This document shows, piece after piece, positions 1 to 10,745 of a stretch of 64,000 nt of DNA. Positions within the stretch are counted from its first letter, which is position 1. The number at the start of each line of letters is the position of its first letter. The DNA is from Theocolax elegans (taxonomy: Eukaryota; Arthropoda; Insecta; Hymenoptera; Cerocephalidae). The translations under genes were made by a program, and so were the position numbers. The notes under the pieces are model-generated. The model searched no databases. It was not told the DNA's origin and saw only the letters and a program-made list of their open reading frames with translations. Location: NCBI GenBank assembly GCA_026168455.1, contig CM047426.1:41806307-41870306 (forward strand), in the 5' to 3' direction.

Positions 1-205
1 TAAATTAAATATAAGTAACGCAATGCTGATATTAAATCAATCCAAATCGGAGCACGATCGCCGGTACACGGTAAAGAATAAACTGCTGACGTCGAGTTCA
101 ATGAGCTCAAACGACGAGGAGTAACGCTGACTCTCGGGTCACCAACACCGCCCCGCTGACGATTTCGTGGAGGCATTGCAACACCGCACGAGAAAACGAT
201 ACACA

Positions 206-576
206 TGTTGAGGAGTCAGACAATTATGTAGGACAATGAGTTACGTATATAAACAAAAGGAACAGCCGGTCGCGAGTTCAGTTCACATACAGAAGTAAAA
301 CAAGCGATTAGCTTGCCTTGCAGCAAACACGAACCAGCCTAGCATCAACCAACCAGCATCCAACCAGTGAGTAATACAAATATCGTACGAAGAGGATCTT
401 ATTTTTGTACTGCACCATACTATTAAACTCTCGAAAGGATTGAGATAATAAACAGCAGTATTTATTTATTAACATATTAATTAATTATTTAATCCTATCT
501 TCACCATCCGCTCATTAAGCAGTCCGCTTAATCGAGTAACGGTACCCATTATAGTGGATACTTATCACACGTAACA
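206..576 (+). mobile_element. Candidate solo LTR
   Basis: A 371-bp stretch begins TGTTG and ends GTAACA, giving 4-bp inverted ends. Inside are a TATA-like gtatataaac near 243, an initiator-like gttcagttc about 25-30 bases later, and AATAAA near 447, in the order expected for U3-R-U5 on the plus strand. No primer-binding site follows the right end and no polymerase ORF is next to it, so it would be a solo or truncated LTR. The flanking 5-mers (acaca, atatt) do not match. Bases 1-205 contain a short open frame running into the LTR that could be the tail of an internal region. Confidence 0.45.
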
Positions 577-1611
577 ATATTTTGCTACTTAAATATAACA
601 TAAAATTTTTTTATTAGGAAATAACTGCTACAAGGTTTCTTCAATAAAAATTACTAAAATTACAATGAAATAGGAAGTACTTTGTACGTATCATAAACAT
701 AATTTTCATTCAACATTTATATATTACTAAAACTTTGTTAAAGTTACTGCACTGTTGAAAAATAATACATTTTTCAGAAAGGTATATTCTATACGTAATT
801 TATTTTATAATATTTAGTCCTGCCATATCTTACATCAACAAATATGCAACAATATTTATATAATAATATTCATTTGTGCATAATTGATTTCTCTGTACCG
901 AATAAAACAAAAATGTATATATTTTTTTGCTTTTAAATATAAAATAATAATTGCTTACCCATGGCTACCACCGTTACTTAAGTGATTAGACAGTTTATTT
1001 TGATTTACTATAATATTCTCTGTACGACTTTGAATCAATTGTGGATTGATAATATCATATTTTAAACAAATACTGGCACTTGATGTGATTACAGAAACAA
1101 ATTTTAACAAAAACAAGGAAAAGACTATATTACACAGTCACTATAAATTCCAATAATTCATGAAGTAGAAAAAATCGATAAAAATTGATAATATCACAAT
1201 TATTGTAAAATTTAATTATCTATTTATCAAATCAAACAATGTAATGTCTTATAAATTACAGAAAAGAAAATATTCTTATACGAACCTGCTAAATTTATTA
1301 AAAAAATTTACAGTTAAAACCAATAACAATGTTAAATAAAGTGGTTTCAAATTCATTTGTAAAATACGACAGGATCCAATAAAAAAACATGTGCATTTGT
1401 AAATTATGATATTCGATAAAATCAAAATACATTTTTATTGGATTTTATTGGTTCTTTTCAACCGGGATGGACACTATTACTTTTGGTAACCTATATAAGT
1501 ATCCACTTTTACATAACCTCTAAATTTTATAAAAATTTGACTACATTAAAACAAACATAGGTAAGTAAAAAAAATTTTTTTGCATAAAAACATATTTTTT
1601 AATCGGTGCTA
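577..1611. other. AT-rich intergenic DNA
   Basis: No ORF of note. Bases about 780-985 are a diverged copy of the repeat whose better copy forms the inverted repeat at 35077-35838: they share a tcctgccat(a/g)tcttac block, then tttgtgca-aattgatttct, then the ttttaaataaaataataattgc block. A TATA-like ctatataagt at about 1490 is followed by a good 5' splice site (catag/gtaagt at 1561), so a small non-coding first exon is possible but unsupported. Confidence 0.4.
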
Positions 1612-1772
1612 ATCAGCGACGGAGGTCATACGATGTCTTTGTGAAGAAAGCACTTGTTGAAAATACGTACCCCAGTGGTGCTTGTATCAATCGGCCGGGG
1701 CCGGGAGTCGAACCTGGGACCTCCAGATTACGAGCCCGACGCCCTACCGACCGAACCATCGCAGACCTCCGA
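1612..1772 (-). mobile_element. tRNA-derived SINE (Thr-CGT-like head)
   Basis: On the minus strand bases 1694-1770 read as a tRNA-like unit. The A box is TGGTTCGGTCGG (plus 1747-1758), the B box is a perfect GGTTCGACTCC (plus 1704-1714), and the loop ctCGTaa puts anticodon CGT at plus 1730-1732. The anticodon stem holds only with several G-T pairs and the acceptor stem does not pair, so this is not a functional tRNA. About 80 bases of non-tRNA sequence follow the B box, as in a SINE body. The ends carry CGGAGGTC (about 1618) and its complement GACCTCCG (about 1765). No A-tail or target duplication was seen. Confidence 0.65.
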
Positions 1773-2532
1773 TAAATACATATACAATTACATCCTACAA
1801 TCTATAAAAGTTTCTATTTTTATATGAACCTAATAAATTCAAAATTTTTGCATAACTTTAAATAGTTCAAAATTTTTACATAACCTTAAGGGGACAAGCC
1901 AACGTTTTCGATCAAAAAATCGATTTCTATTGCTTTAATCGATTCAAACTTATTTGAATAAAGTAAGATTTTGAACTACCTCATGAAAATCGATTTTTCT
2001 TCTTATATAAAGTAAAAACATAACTTTGTAGAAACGTATATTATGCTAAAAAATGCAAAAAAAAATATATTTACACTATATTTCTAATTTATTGTTATAC
2101 TGTAATGTAATATACATATATATCACTGTATGGAAATGTACTTATTTTATGGACAATATTTTTATTGTTGACATGCATTCTGTATGTAAATATAAACTAT
2201 TCTTCGAGGTTATTGACTAAGACGGCCGAATTCACTTTTCAACCCAAAACGGGTTAAAAAGGGTTATAAACGATAGACCACATAAATCTCAAATACCCAG
2301 ATAGCCCTCATAAATATTAAACACTTATGACTTTTTTTATGAAAAATCTATAAAAACCTTATAATAATGAACCTTCATCAAGATTATACTCTCAAAATGG
2401 GGTGTGCAAAGGTCGAATAACCAATTTCCCAGGTATAAATGAAACAAGACTTACGTAGATATTTTACATTGCTCTTATCCTTATTGAAAATTAAAATCGG
2501 ATTTCAGGCTGAATTTCAGACCGGACTCAGCT
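1773..2532. other. AT-rich intergenic DNA
   Basis: No gene seen. At 1910-2010 there are several repeats of the ATCGATTT type (aaaatcgattt, tttaatcgattc) that form short dyads; they look like low-complexity repeat debris. Confidence 0.4.
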
Positions 2533-2810
2533 GGATTTTTTCTTTTGACAGCTGACTGAAACGAGCTAAGTTTCAGGCTTAACCACCAGAATCCAGGCAT
2601 GAAATCCGGCCAGAGCCCGTACTCCGGCGGATTTCCCTTTGTGAAGGCTGAATGAAATGGGCCGGATGTCAGGCTTAATGTTCTGTTTTCAGGCCCGAAA
2701 TCCGGCCGGATTAGCTCGTACCAAACCGAATTTTCTTTTTCGAAGGCTTAATTAAAACGGGCGAGATTTCAGCCTTGACCACCGGATTTCACGCCGGTTA
2801 ATTATTAAAA
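2533..2810. repeat. Degenerate ~97-bp tandem repeat, three units
   Basis: Units start at about 2533, 2629 and 2728, each with GGATTT or GAATTT followed by a T-rich tract, then a GAAGGCTGAATGAAA-like block, TTTCAGGCTTAA and AAATCCGGCC. Periods are 96 and 99 bp. The copies are diverged, so the array is old. The next 440 bases (2811-3249) are AT-rich with nothing recognised. Confidence 0.7.
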
Positions 2811-3249
2811 TTGATTTTTTATGTAATTACATCAGACCTCAAGATATTCCATTTTCAATTAGAACAAGAATGCAACTAAATATTGGAAGATAAAGATTTC
2901 ATATTCGTGCAAACTAGGATGTGAGTTTGAATCCTTATCATTTCTCGATGAGAGTGTAATAGAGTGAAACTTCGTAAGCGACTTGCTCAAATTCCAGAAT
3001 TCGGTCAGGAAGAAAATTGAAATAATTGTACCGCAATTTGATTATAAAAGACTAACTATATATATATTTGTAATACCAAATTATGTACAACAATAAAATG
3101 AATGAAATTGCTGTTTCCCCTGCTGACTGGGATGCGAACTAAGTCAGTCTAAAATCAAATAAATAAGCAATACTTAGTTCTACGCGACTTACGCACTTTA
3201 CAATTTTTTTTACAATGCTACCTTATGACTGGTTCCCTAGATCAACGCA

Positions 3250-6200
3250 ACTAACAATTATCGTGTGAGTTCACACGGAAATACGGTTTGGGATAATCCA
3301 CGTGTGCTGACGAGGTAACAGTCGGGATAATCTACGTGTGCTCACGAGGATACTGTCGGGATAATTTAGTAGTGCTCTCGAAGATACGGTCAGGATTATC
3401 CACGTGCGCACACGAGCATATGTTCGGGATAATCTACGTGTGCTTACGCAGATAAGGTGTCGATAATCTTCGTGTGATCACGGGAATACGGTTGGGATAA
3501 TCCACGAGTGCTCATGAAGATGCGGTCGGGATTATCCACGTGTATTCAGGTGGATACGTTTGGGTTAATGTACGTGTGCTCACGAGGATAAGGCAAGAAT
3601 AAGCTACGTGCGCTCACGAGGATACGGCTTGGATAATTGAAGTAAGATAACGACAATACGGTCGGGATAATGCACGTGTGCTCACAAGGATACGGTCTGG
3701 ATAATCCACATGTGCTTACGTGGATACGGTCGAGATAAACCACATGTGCACACGAGGATACGGTCGGGATAATCTAGCTCTGGTCACGCAGATACAGCCG
3801 GGATAAGCTAGTTCTGGTCACCCAGATATGGTCAAGTTAATCCTGGTGTGCACACGAGGATACGTTCAGGATAATCAACGTATGCTCACGAAGATATGGT
3901 CGCGATAATCCACATGTGCTCACGAGGATACAGTCGGAATATTCTACGTGTGCTCATGAGCATAAGGTCGGGATAATCTAGTTAAGCTCAAACAAACAAG
4001 GTCGGAATAAACTACGTGTTTTTACGAGGATACATACGGAATAATACACGTGTGCACACGAGGATACGGTCAGGAAAATCTGCGTGCGCTCACGAACAAA
4101 TAGCCGAGATAATCCACGTGTGCCCACGAGGATACGGTCGGGATAATCTACGTGTGCTCACGAAGACATGGTTGGGATAATCAATATTTGCTCACGAGGA
4201 TACTGTCGGGATAATTTAGTAGTGCTCTCGAAGATACGGTAAGGGTTATAACGGGCGCACACGAGCATATGTTCAGGATAATCTACGTGTGCTCACGCAG
4301 ATAAGGTGTCGATAATCTTCGTGTGTTCACGGAGATACGGTTGGGATAATCCACGAGTGCTCATGAAGATGCGGTCGGGATAATCCACGTGTATTCCGGA
4401 GGATACGTTTGGGATGACGTACGTGAGCTCACGAGGATAAGGCAAGGATAAGCTACGTGCGCTAACGAGGATACGGCTTGGATAATCTACGTATGATAAC
4501 GACAATACGGTCGGGATAATGGACGTGTCCTCACAAGGATACGGTCTGGATAATCCACGTGTGCTCACGTGGATACTGTCGGGATAATCTACATGTGCTC
4601 ACGAAGATACAGTCGGGATAATCTACGTATCCACAAGAGAATCCTGTCGGGATAATCTAGTTGTGCCCGCGAAGCTAAGGTCGGTATAAGGTTCGTGCGC
4701 TCAGGAAGATATAGTCGGAATAATCCACGTGTGCTCACGAGGATATGGTCGGGATAACCTAGTTATGAATGCAAAGCTAAGGTTGGTATAATGCACATGT
4801 GCTCACGAAGATCCGCCTAGATAATCCTTGTGTGCACACGAAGATATGGTCGGTATAAATCTCGTGTACTCGCGAAGCCAAGGTTGGGGTACTCTTGTTG
4901 AGCTCTCGAAGATACGGTCGGGATAATGGACGTGTGCTCACAAGGATACGGTCTGGATAATCCACGTGTGCTCACGTGGATACTGTCGGGATAATCTACA
5001 TGTGCTCACGAAGATACGGTCGGGATAATCTACGTATCCACAAGAGAATCCTGTCGGGATAATCTAGTTGTGCCCGCGAAGCTAAGGTCGGTATAAGGTA
5101 CGTGCGCTCAGGAAGATATAGTCGGAATAATCCACGTGTGCTCACGAGGATATGGTCGGGATAACCTAGTTATGCATGCAAAGCTAAGGTTGGTATAATG
5201 CACATGTGCTCACGAAGATCCGCCTAGATAATCCTTGTGTGCACACGAAGATATGGTCGGTATAAATCTCGTGTACTCGCGAAGCCAAGGTTGGGGTACT
5301 CTTGTTGAGCTCTCGAAGATACGGTCAGGATAATCCACGTGCGCACTCGAGGATATGTTCAGAATATTCCACGTATGCTAACGAGGATACGGTCGGGATA
5401 ATCTATTTAGGCTCACAAAGCTAATGTCGGTATAATCCACGTGTGCTCAGGAAGATACGGTCGGGATAATCCACGTGTGCTCACAAAGCTAAGGTCGGTA
5501 TAATGCACATGTGCTCACAAAGATACGGTCAGATAATCCCCGTGTGTTAACGAGTATATGGTCGGAATAATCTGGCGTATCCACAAGGGAATACTGTCGG
5601 GATTATCTAGTTGTGCTCTCAAAATACGGCCAGGTAATCTACGTGTGCACACGACGATACGGTCGGGATAACTAGATGTTGCTCACAATATCAAGGTCGG
5701 TATAATGCACATGTGCTCACGAAGATACGGCTCCGGAAGTAGGTCGGAATAAATCAACGTGTGCTCATCGAGGATATGGTCGGGATAACCTAGTATGCAT
5801 GCAAAGCTAAGGTTGGATATGCACATGGTGCTCACGAAGATCCGCCTAGATAATCCTTGTGTGCCATACGAAGATATGGTCGGTATAAATCTCGATGTAA
5901 CTCGCGAAGCCAGGTTGGGGTACTCTTGTTGAGCTCTCTGAGATACGGTCAGGATAAGCCCGTGCGCACTCCGAGGGATATGTTCAGACTATTCCACGTA
6001 TGCTAACGAGGATACGGTTCGGGATAATCTATTTTAGGCTCACAAAGCTAATGTCGGTATATCCACGTGGTGCCTCAGGAAGATACGGGTCGGGATAATC
6101 ACCACGTGTGCTCACAAAGCTAAGGTCGGTATAATGCACATGTGCTCACAAAGATACGGTCAGATAATCCCCGTGTGTTAACGAGTATATGGTCGGAATA

Positions 6201-7040
6201 ATCTGCGTATCCACAAGGGAATACTGTCGGGATTATCTAGTTGTGCTCTCAAAGATACGGCCAGGATAATCTACGTGTGCACACGACGATACGGTCGGGA
6301 TAACCTAGATTTGCTCACAAATCTAAGGTCGGTATAATGCACATGTGCTCACGAAGATACGGTCGGATAATCCCCATGTATTAACGAGTATACGGTCGGA
6401 ATAATCTAGTTGTGCCCACGAAGCTAAGGTCGGTATAATCTACGTGCGCTCAGGAAGATACGGTCGGGATAATCCACGAGTGCTCACGAGGATACGGTCT
6501 GGATAACCTTGTAATGCATGCAAAGCTAAGCTCGGTATAATGCACATGTGCTCACGAAGATCCGCCGAGATAATCCCCGTGTGCACACGAAGATACGTTC
6601 CGTATAATCCTTGTGTACTCGCGGAGCCAAGGTTGAGATACTTTTGTTGAGCTCTCGAAGATACAGTCAGGATAATCCACGTGCGCACACGAAGATACGT
6701 TCGGGATGTTCCACGTATGCTCACGAGGTACGGTCAGGATAATCTAGTTGTGCTCACGTAGCTAATGTCGGTATAATCCACGTGTGTCCACGAGTATACA
6801 ATTGAGATAATCTACGTGTGCACATGAAGATATGGTTGAGATAATCTACGTATCCTCGAGAGGATACGGTCGGGATAATTTGCATGTGCTTACGATGATA
6901 TGGTCGATGTAATCCACGTATACTCACTAGGATTCCGTCGAGATAATCTACGTGTGCTCACGAACATACGGTCGGGATAATACACGTATGATCTCGAGGA
7001 TACGGTTGGGATAATTTACGTGAGCTCACGAGGATACGGT
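3250..7040. repeat. 34-bp minisatellite array, ~110 units
   Basis: The unit runs GGATAATCTACGTGTGCTCA then CGAGGATACGGTCG, 34 bp, and repeats without a break for 3.8 kb with roughly 10-25% variation between units. Each unit holds the dyad CGTG-N4-CACG, often preceded by a second CACGTG E-box-like palindrome. Higher-order copies are visible: 3351 onward recurs at 4201 (offset 850, 25 units), 4574 at 4981 (407, 12 units) and 5157 at 5781 (about 624, 18 units plus indels). Because the consensus lacks stops on the minus strand and 34 is not a multiple of 3, the array gives ORFs of 60-95 codons with a 34-residue period. These are by-products, not genes. Confidence 0.92.
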
Positions 7041-7044
7041 CGCT

Positions 7045-7775
7045 ATGCTGGCCTCCTTTAATTGTTGTTGCTGCTGCTGCTGGCTTCGGGTCTGCTTTTT
7101 GCCCTTTTTTTTACTACTGTAACCCAGTCAGAGGTTTTTGACTGAGCCTGCGTGACACCATCCGCCTTCTTCTTCTTCTTCTTCTTCGCCTCTGGTGGTA
7201 AAGGTGGCATTGGCAGATCACGTTCCCCGGTTATTTTAGGAACACTCTGGCTGAAGATAGGGGAGGTTTGACATCCCCGTACTTCCTTTTGCTTTTGGCT
7301 GATAATGTCGCCATTTCTGTGCTGGCATGACGCATTTTGTTATAGTGGGCCAGTGCCCTGCTCGCGCCCTTGCCAAAGTCTTTAATTCCTTGTGGACATT
7401 ATATCTTGGCAGAACAAAGTCCACAAGCGATCTCATTTTGTCACCGAGCTTTTGATACTATAGAGGCCGAATGATCAACCTCCGCAGCACTTACCGATTC
7501 AACGTTGTGAAATTGGTCCCCCAAAATTAGTGGCACTAGTACTGACCACCGGGGATTTTACCCGATCGGAATCAGTGTCGGGATTTGATAAGACTACCGT
7601 GCGCGCTTGGTGTAGTGTTGTTTTAACCTCACTATCCATTAATTTAATTTCGGGGTGCCTTCCCCTATCTGGTTTTGGTTCGGCCCGAATATTTGTTTTT
7701 TTTCGGTATCATCCATATCTGGAAAGCATTCCACGATCCACCACCTGGAGAAACGCCACCATGTAGGACCAGCAA
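7045..7775 (-). pseudogene. Waldo/R1-like ORF1 fragment
   Basis: Read on the minus strand this is the 5' part of an ORF1 (Gag-like) of an R1-clade non-LTR retrotransposon. It holds the block SDWVTVVKK, matching PDWATVVRKGKK in the neighbouring element, in a basic lysine-rich context. Several frame changes and stops break it. On its 3' side it ends abruptly at the minisatellite (7040), so the zinc knuckles and ORF2 of this copy are missing. It lies head to tail with the next element, separated by a short (TG)n tract at 7778-7796. Confidence 0.7.
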
Positions 7776-7777
7776 AA

Positions 7778-7796
7778 GGGTGTGTGTGTGTGTGTG
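7778..7796. repeat. Short (TG)n tract between two Waldo-like copies
   Basis: A run of about nine TG units, read as (CA)n on the minus strand. It lies directly after the A-run that ends the minus-strand element at 7797 and directly before the 5' part of the next one. (ACAY)n tracts are the known insertion target of the Waldo group of R1-clade elements. Confidence 0.8.
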
Positions 7797-9108
7797 TTTT
7801 TTGTAAAGGCGGTAAAAATGCTTTTTATACACAGAGCGTGAGACTCGGTCAGCGAGACTTATATCCACTAAAAAACGACCCTGCCATTGGTCTTGGCATG
7901 GTTCCTCCTCTCGACTGATCCTCCCTCTTGCGCCGTAAGGCATTTTTTCGAGAGGAGCAGTCATACCACGATTGGCCCTTCATGAATAGCAATCACCTCA
8001 TTGTCTTGTGCATGTGGTGCGACTATTAATGTCGCCCCTACCACGTTCTTCTTCATTTCTGATGCGATTCAGCCGCCTCACAATGGATGCTGCGAAGGTC
8101 ACTATGGCATCCCTACCTTCTTGCGAACCAAGAAGGCACATCCCGATGCCCTCTGGTGTTAAGGCCCCTTGCAAAAGGTTTGAAAATCGCCTTCTTCCGC
8201 AAATCGAGGACACCAAGATATGACGTGCTCCACGTCTTCGTCGACACAAGGACAGGTCGGGCACTCCGCACCCCTGTATATACGAATGCGGTGCAGGTAA
8301 CTGGGAAAACACCCATGCCTGGTAAGCATCAGGGTCAGGTTCCTACTCGTCTACTTGGCGACATCTGGGATGACACGGTGGGTCCAGCGACCTTCGCTTG
8401 CCGAATCCCATCTCTGCTGCCACAGTTCGATGGTCCTGTTTGACCAACGGCTGCTACAATCACGTGCTGCTTGGCTGCTGTTTTCTAAGGTACGCCGACC
8501 TGTATTACTTATTAGAGCATCTGCCGAAATCGGAGACCTATATAAAATTACGGAGCTCACCGCTGTTGCTAAGAAGTAGCTGTCTTGGCTCTCCGATATT
8601 GGGCATTATGCCCGACAAAGCTCTAGCCACTCCTGCGGCTTTCGACCTTGCATTCAGTAGGTGTTTCTTAAATGTTAGCCGCGAATCCAAAATGACTCTT
8701 AGGTATTTCACCATGTAGACACAGACCATGGGTTCTCTACCATACAATTACTACCGCGATAGAGAGATTTCCATGGTATTCTACATTATCGACGTTCCTT
8801 GCCACGACAACCAAAGCCACATCGTCCGCAACGGCCACCACTATCACTCCCTCTGAAAGCTGCTGTCTAAGCAATCCGTCGTAAACGACGTTCCAGAGAA
8901 GGGGCTCCAAGATCGAACCCTGTGGCATGTCTTTGGTGATGTTATAGGAATGCGTGCCATCCTCGGTGTCATAGAAGAGGATCCGTTCTGTGAGGCAGCT
9001 CGAGATGACTTTATGTAGGTCGAGTCGCACCTTCAATTGTTCCGAGGACAACATAATGTTGTCCTATCGAGCCGAGTTGAAGGCATTGCGTATATAGAGT
9101 GCGATGAC
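7797..9108 (-). pseudogene. Waldo/R1-like ORF2: RT, linker and C-terminal domain (decayed)
   Basis: Successive broken frames on the minus strand match the ORF2 at 61820-63811. In element order they are YIRNAFNSAR (about 9060-9100, with the next W turned into TAG), SCLTERILFYD (about 9000), PQGSILEPLLWNVVYDGLLR, the active-site block VADDVALVVV (FADD in the better copy), KYLRVILDSRL, VARALSGIMPNIG, a W-Q-R-W-D-S linker, and the C-terminal TPEGIGMCLLGSQEGRDA. At least four frameshifts separate the pieces. The 3' UTR and a short A-run end at the (CA)n tract near 7797. This is the distal half of the copy that begins near 11900; the insertion 9109-10368 splits it. Confidence 0.85.
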
Positions 9109-10368
9109 AGTTATTCTATGACTGTTGTAGAGTCTTTCCTTAGGGCAGTGTTACCGCATCAATCCGCAGTATTCCTGCCCTGGAAGCCTTCGTCATTTAG
9201 GTTTAACATCCCGTCGGTTTCACTTGTCGACGATGGTGCTTAAAGATCTCCGATGCATTCGAATTGTCAAGCTTATCTGAAGCATCCTCTGGTATCGGTT
9301 AACCGCGATAATAGGCCATTTAAGTCAGTGTACCGAAACCCTTTATTTGAGCCCACCGCAACTAGGCGGCTAGCCTGGGGCCGTAATCCTCGGTTGGGAT
9401 GCGGCGCTATATAGCTCCCCGCGGTCTTCCGCTTTCGAACATAAGCGGCATCCGGGTCAATTTCGCTTTACCCGTCAAGTCTGCTTACAACCACATACCA
9501 CGCAGAGTCCAACCCTCCTGGGACACGCTGACGTTTCACTTTGACACAGAGTTACGCCAACGTGGGGCTCGTACCCAGTCCCCGCGTACCACAGTAAAGT
9601 CATATTGGTCCAACTTTGGACATGCCGAAACACATCTCCCTATTACTCCCCGGATCCCCAGGGAGGTTTTACGGTAGGTGGCCTAACGTCCGAACATTTT
9701 GTGAAGGATAAAACATTCGACAATCCTTTCACAAACTCTCCAAGGGATGCCATTCGAAAAATCCCTTGAAAGAGAGAAAAAAGCGTACAAACTTTTGTTA
9801 CAACAAAAGTTTGTACGCAATGGTGTTTTTAACATCTCACCCTACGCAAAGTCTTCAGTTCGGATGTGTACCACAACTCGCCTTACTGACTTTATACGCA
9901 GAGATTTTGATGAAAGGGACACCCTTCTGTGAGACATCCCAGCAACTTTTATCGTCTGGATGAGAAACTACTTCGGTCCGGATGTGCCCCAAGGCGGACC
10001 TCGAAAGGCCCGCCTCGGCATTTTGACGCTACACGTAGTACACCCCAAAGGGTATCTACTTTAATTTAGCGGCCGTCCCTTCATCCCTAGGTAGAGTCTC
10101 CCTTGACGAAGTCCCCCAGATGAATAGAATAATCGTTAACGGCATACTTTCGAAAAACTAAGCGGGTTAGTAAACCAACAAATATAGCATGTTAAACAGT
10201 TGATCGCCGACACAGGCTCGACGAAACAACTCGATTTTGAGGCACACTAGTGGCAATCCTCTTCCTCCACTGACGCAGGAGGTAAACATAGAACTCTCGG
10301 AATTGGGGGCCGAGTCACTCACCCTCACCTAACTCCCGGGAATCTGTGAGCAGGTTTCCGCCAAGTAC
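9109..10368. mobile_element. Unclassified 1.26-kb insertion with 11-bp TSD
   Basis: The insertion sits inside the RT of the Waldo-like relic. AGTGCGATGAC occurs at 9098-9108 and again at 10369-10379. Removing one copy with everything between restores a continuous minus-strand frame across RRMYAVIALY/IRNAFNSAR, collinear with the intact copy. The insert has no terminal inverted repeat, no A-tail and no long ORF; the longest open frames are 92 codons or fewer with no recognised domain. It holds a perfect 17-bp inverted repeat at 9783-9818. The TSD length fits a target-primed retroelement such as a SINE or truncated LINE, or a MULE-type transposon; neither is shown. Confidence 0.75.
9783..9818. 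repeat. Perfect 17-bp inverted repeat, 2-nt spacer
   Basis: GCGTACAAACTTTTGTT (9783-9799), then ac, then its exact complement (9802-9818). It would form a tight cruciform or RNA hairpin inside the 1.26-kb insertion. Confidence 0.95.
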
Positions 10369-10379
10369 AGTGCGATGAC

Positions 10380-10745
10380 TGCATACATGCGCCTAGAATT
10401 TCTAGTTTCACAGATGGTATTGATGGCCAGTTTAACAACTCGATTTGTGGTGTCAATACTTGACCGCCCCTTCCGAAAACCGAACTGATTTTCCATCCAG
10501 GTAAAATTTGGGAGAGGAGCGGCCAGTTTTCAGGATACATGCAGGTTTCCGCATACCCAAATGGCCGCTCTGCCAGTGGCATCACTGACCCAATTCGATT
10601 CTGTGAGATCCCTGAACTCCTCACTGACGATAACAATGTCAGCCTGCTCTTCTTTGACCAAATGTGACAGCAGATCCTGGGCCACAGTAGAGTGGTTTAG
10701 GTTGATTTGTAGCACCCTAACCATTTCTGACAGATACTTCAATCC
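10380..10745 (-). pseudogene. Waldo/R1-like ORF2: endonuclease start fused to RT
   Basis: On the minus strand an ATG-started frame (10742 down) gives the first ~60 residues of an APE-type endonuclease: RVLQINLNHSTVAQDLL, then ADIVIVSEEF and DATGRAAIWV. At about 10530 it passes abruptly into RT sequence, ENQFGFRKGRSSIDT (about 10490) and SRRMYAVIALY (about 10390). The rest of the endonuclease and the RT amino end are missing, so an internal deletion joined the two. The frame breaks at the join. It continues beyond the insertion at 9109-10368. Confidence 0.85.

Noticed and set aside
1694..1770. Functional tRNA-Thr(CGT) gene
   Set aside because: The acceptor stem does not pair and the anticodon stem needs several G-T pairs; it is treated as a SINE head.
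3546..6724. Minus-strand ORFs of 62-94 codons with TRGLSRPYPCEHT-like repeats
   Set aside because: They arise because the 34-bp satellite unit has no stop on that strand and cycles through three frames. No start context, no conservation and no ends independent of the repeat.
7655..8718. Plus-strand ORFs of 71-118 codons over 7655-8718
   Set aside because: Antisense shadows of the decayed Waldo-like ORF2, which has recognisable protein blocks on the minus strand.
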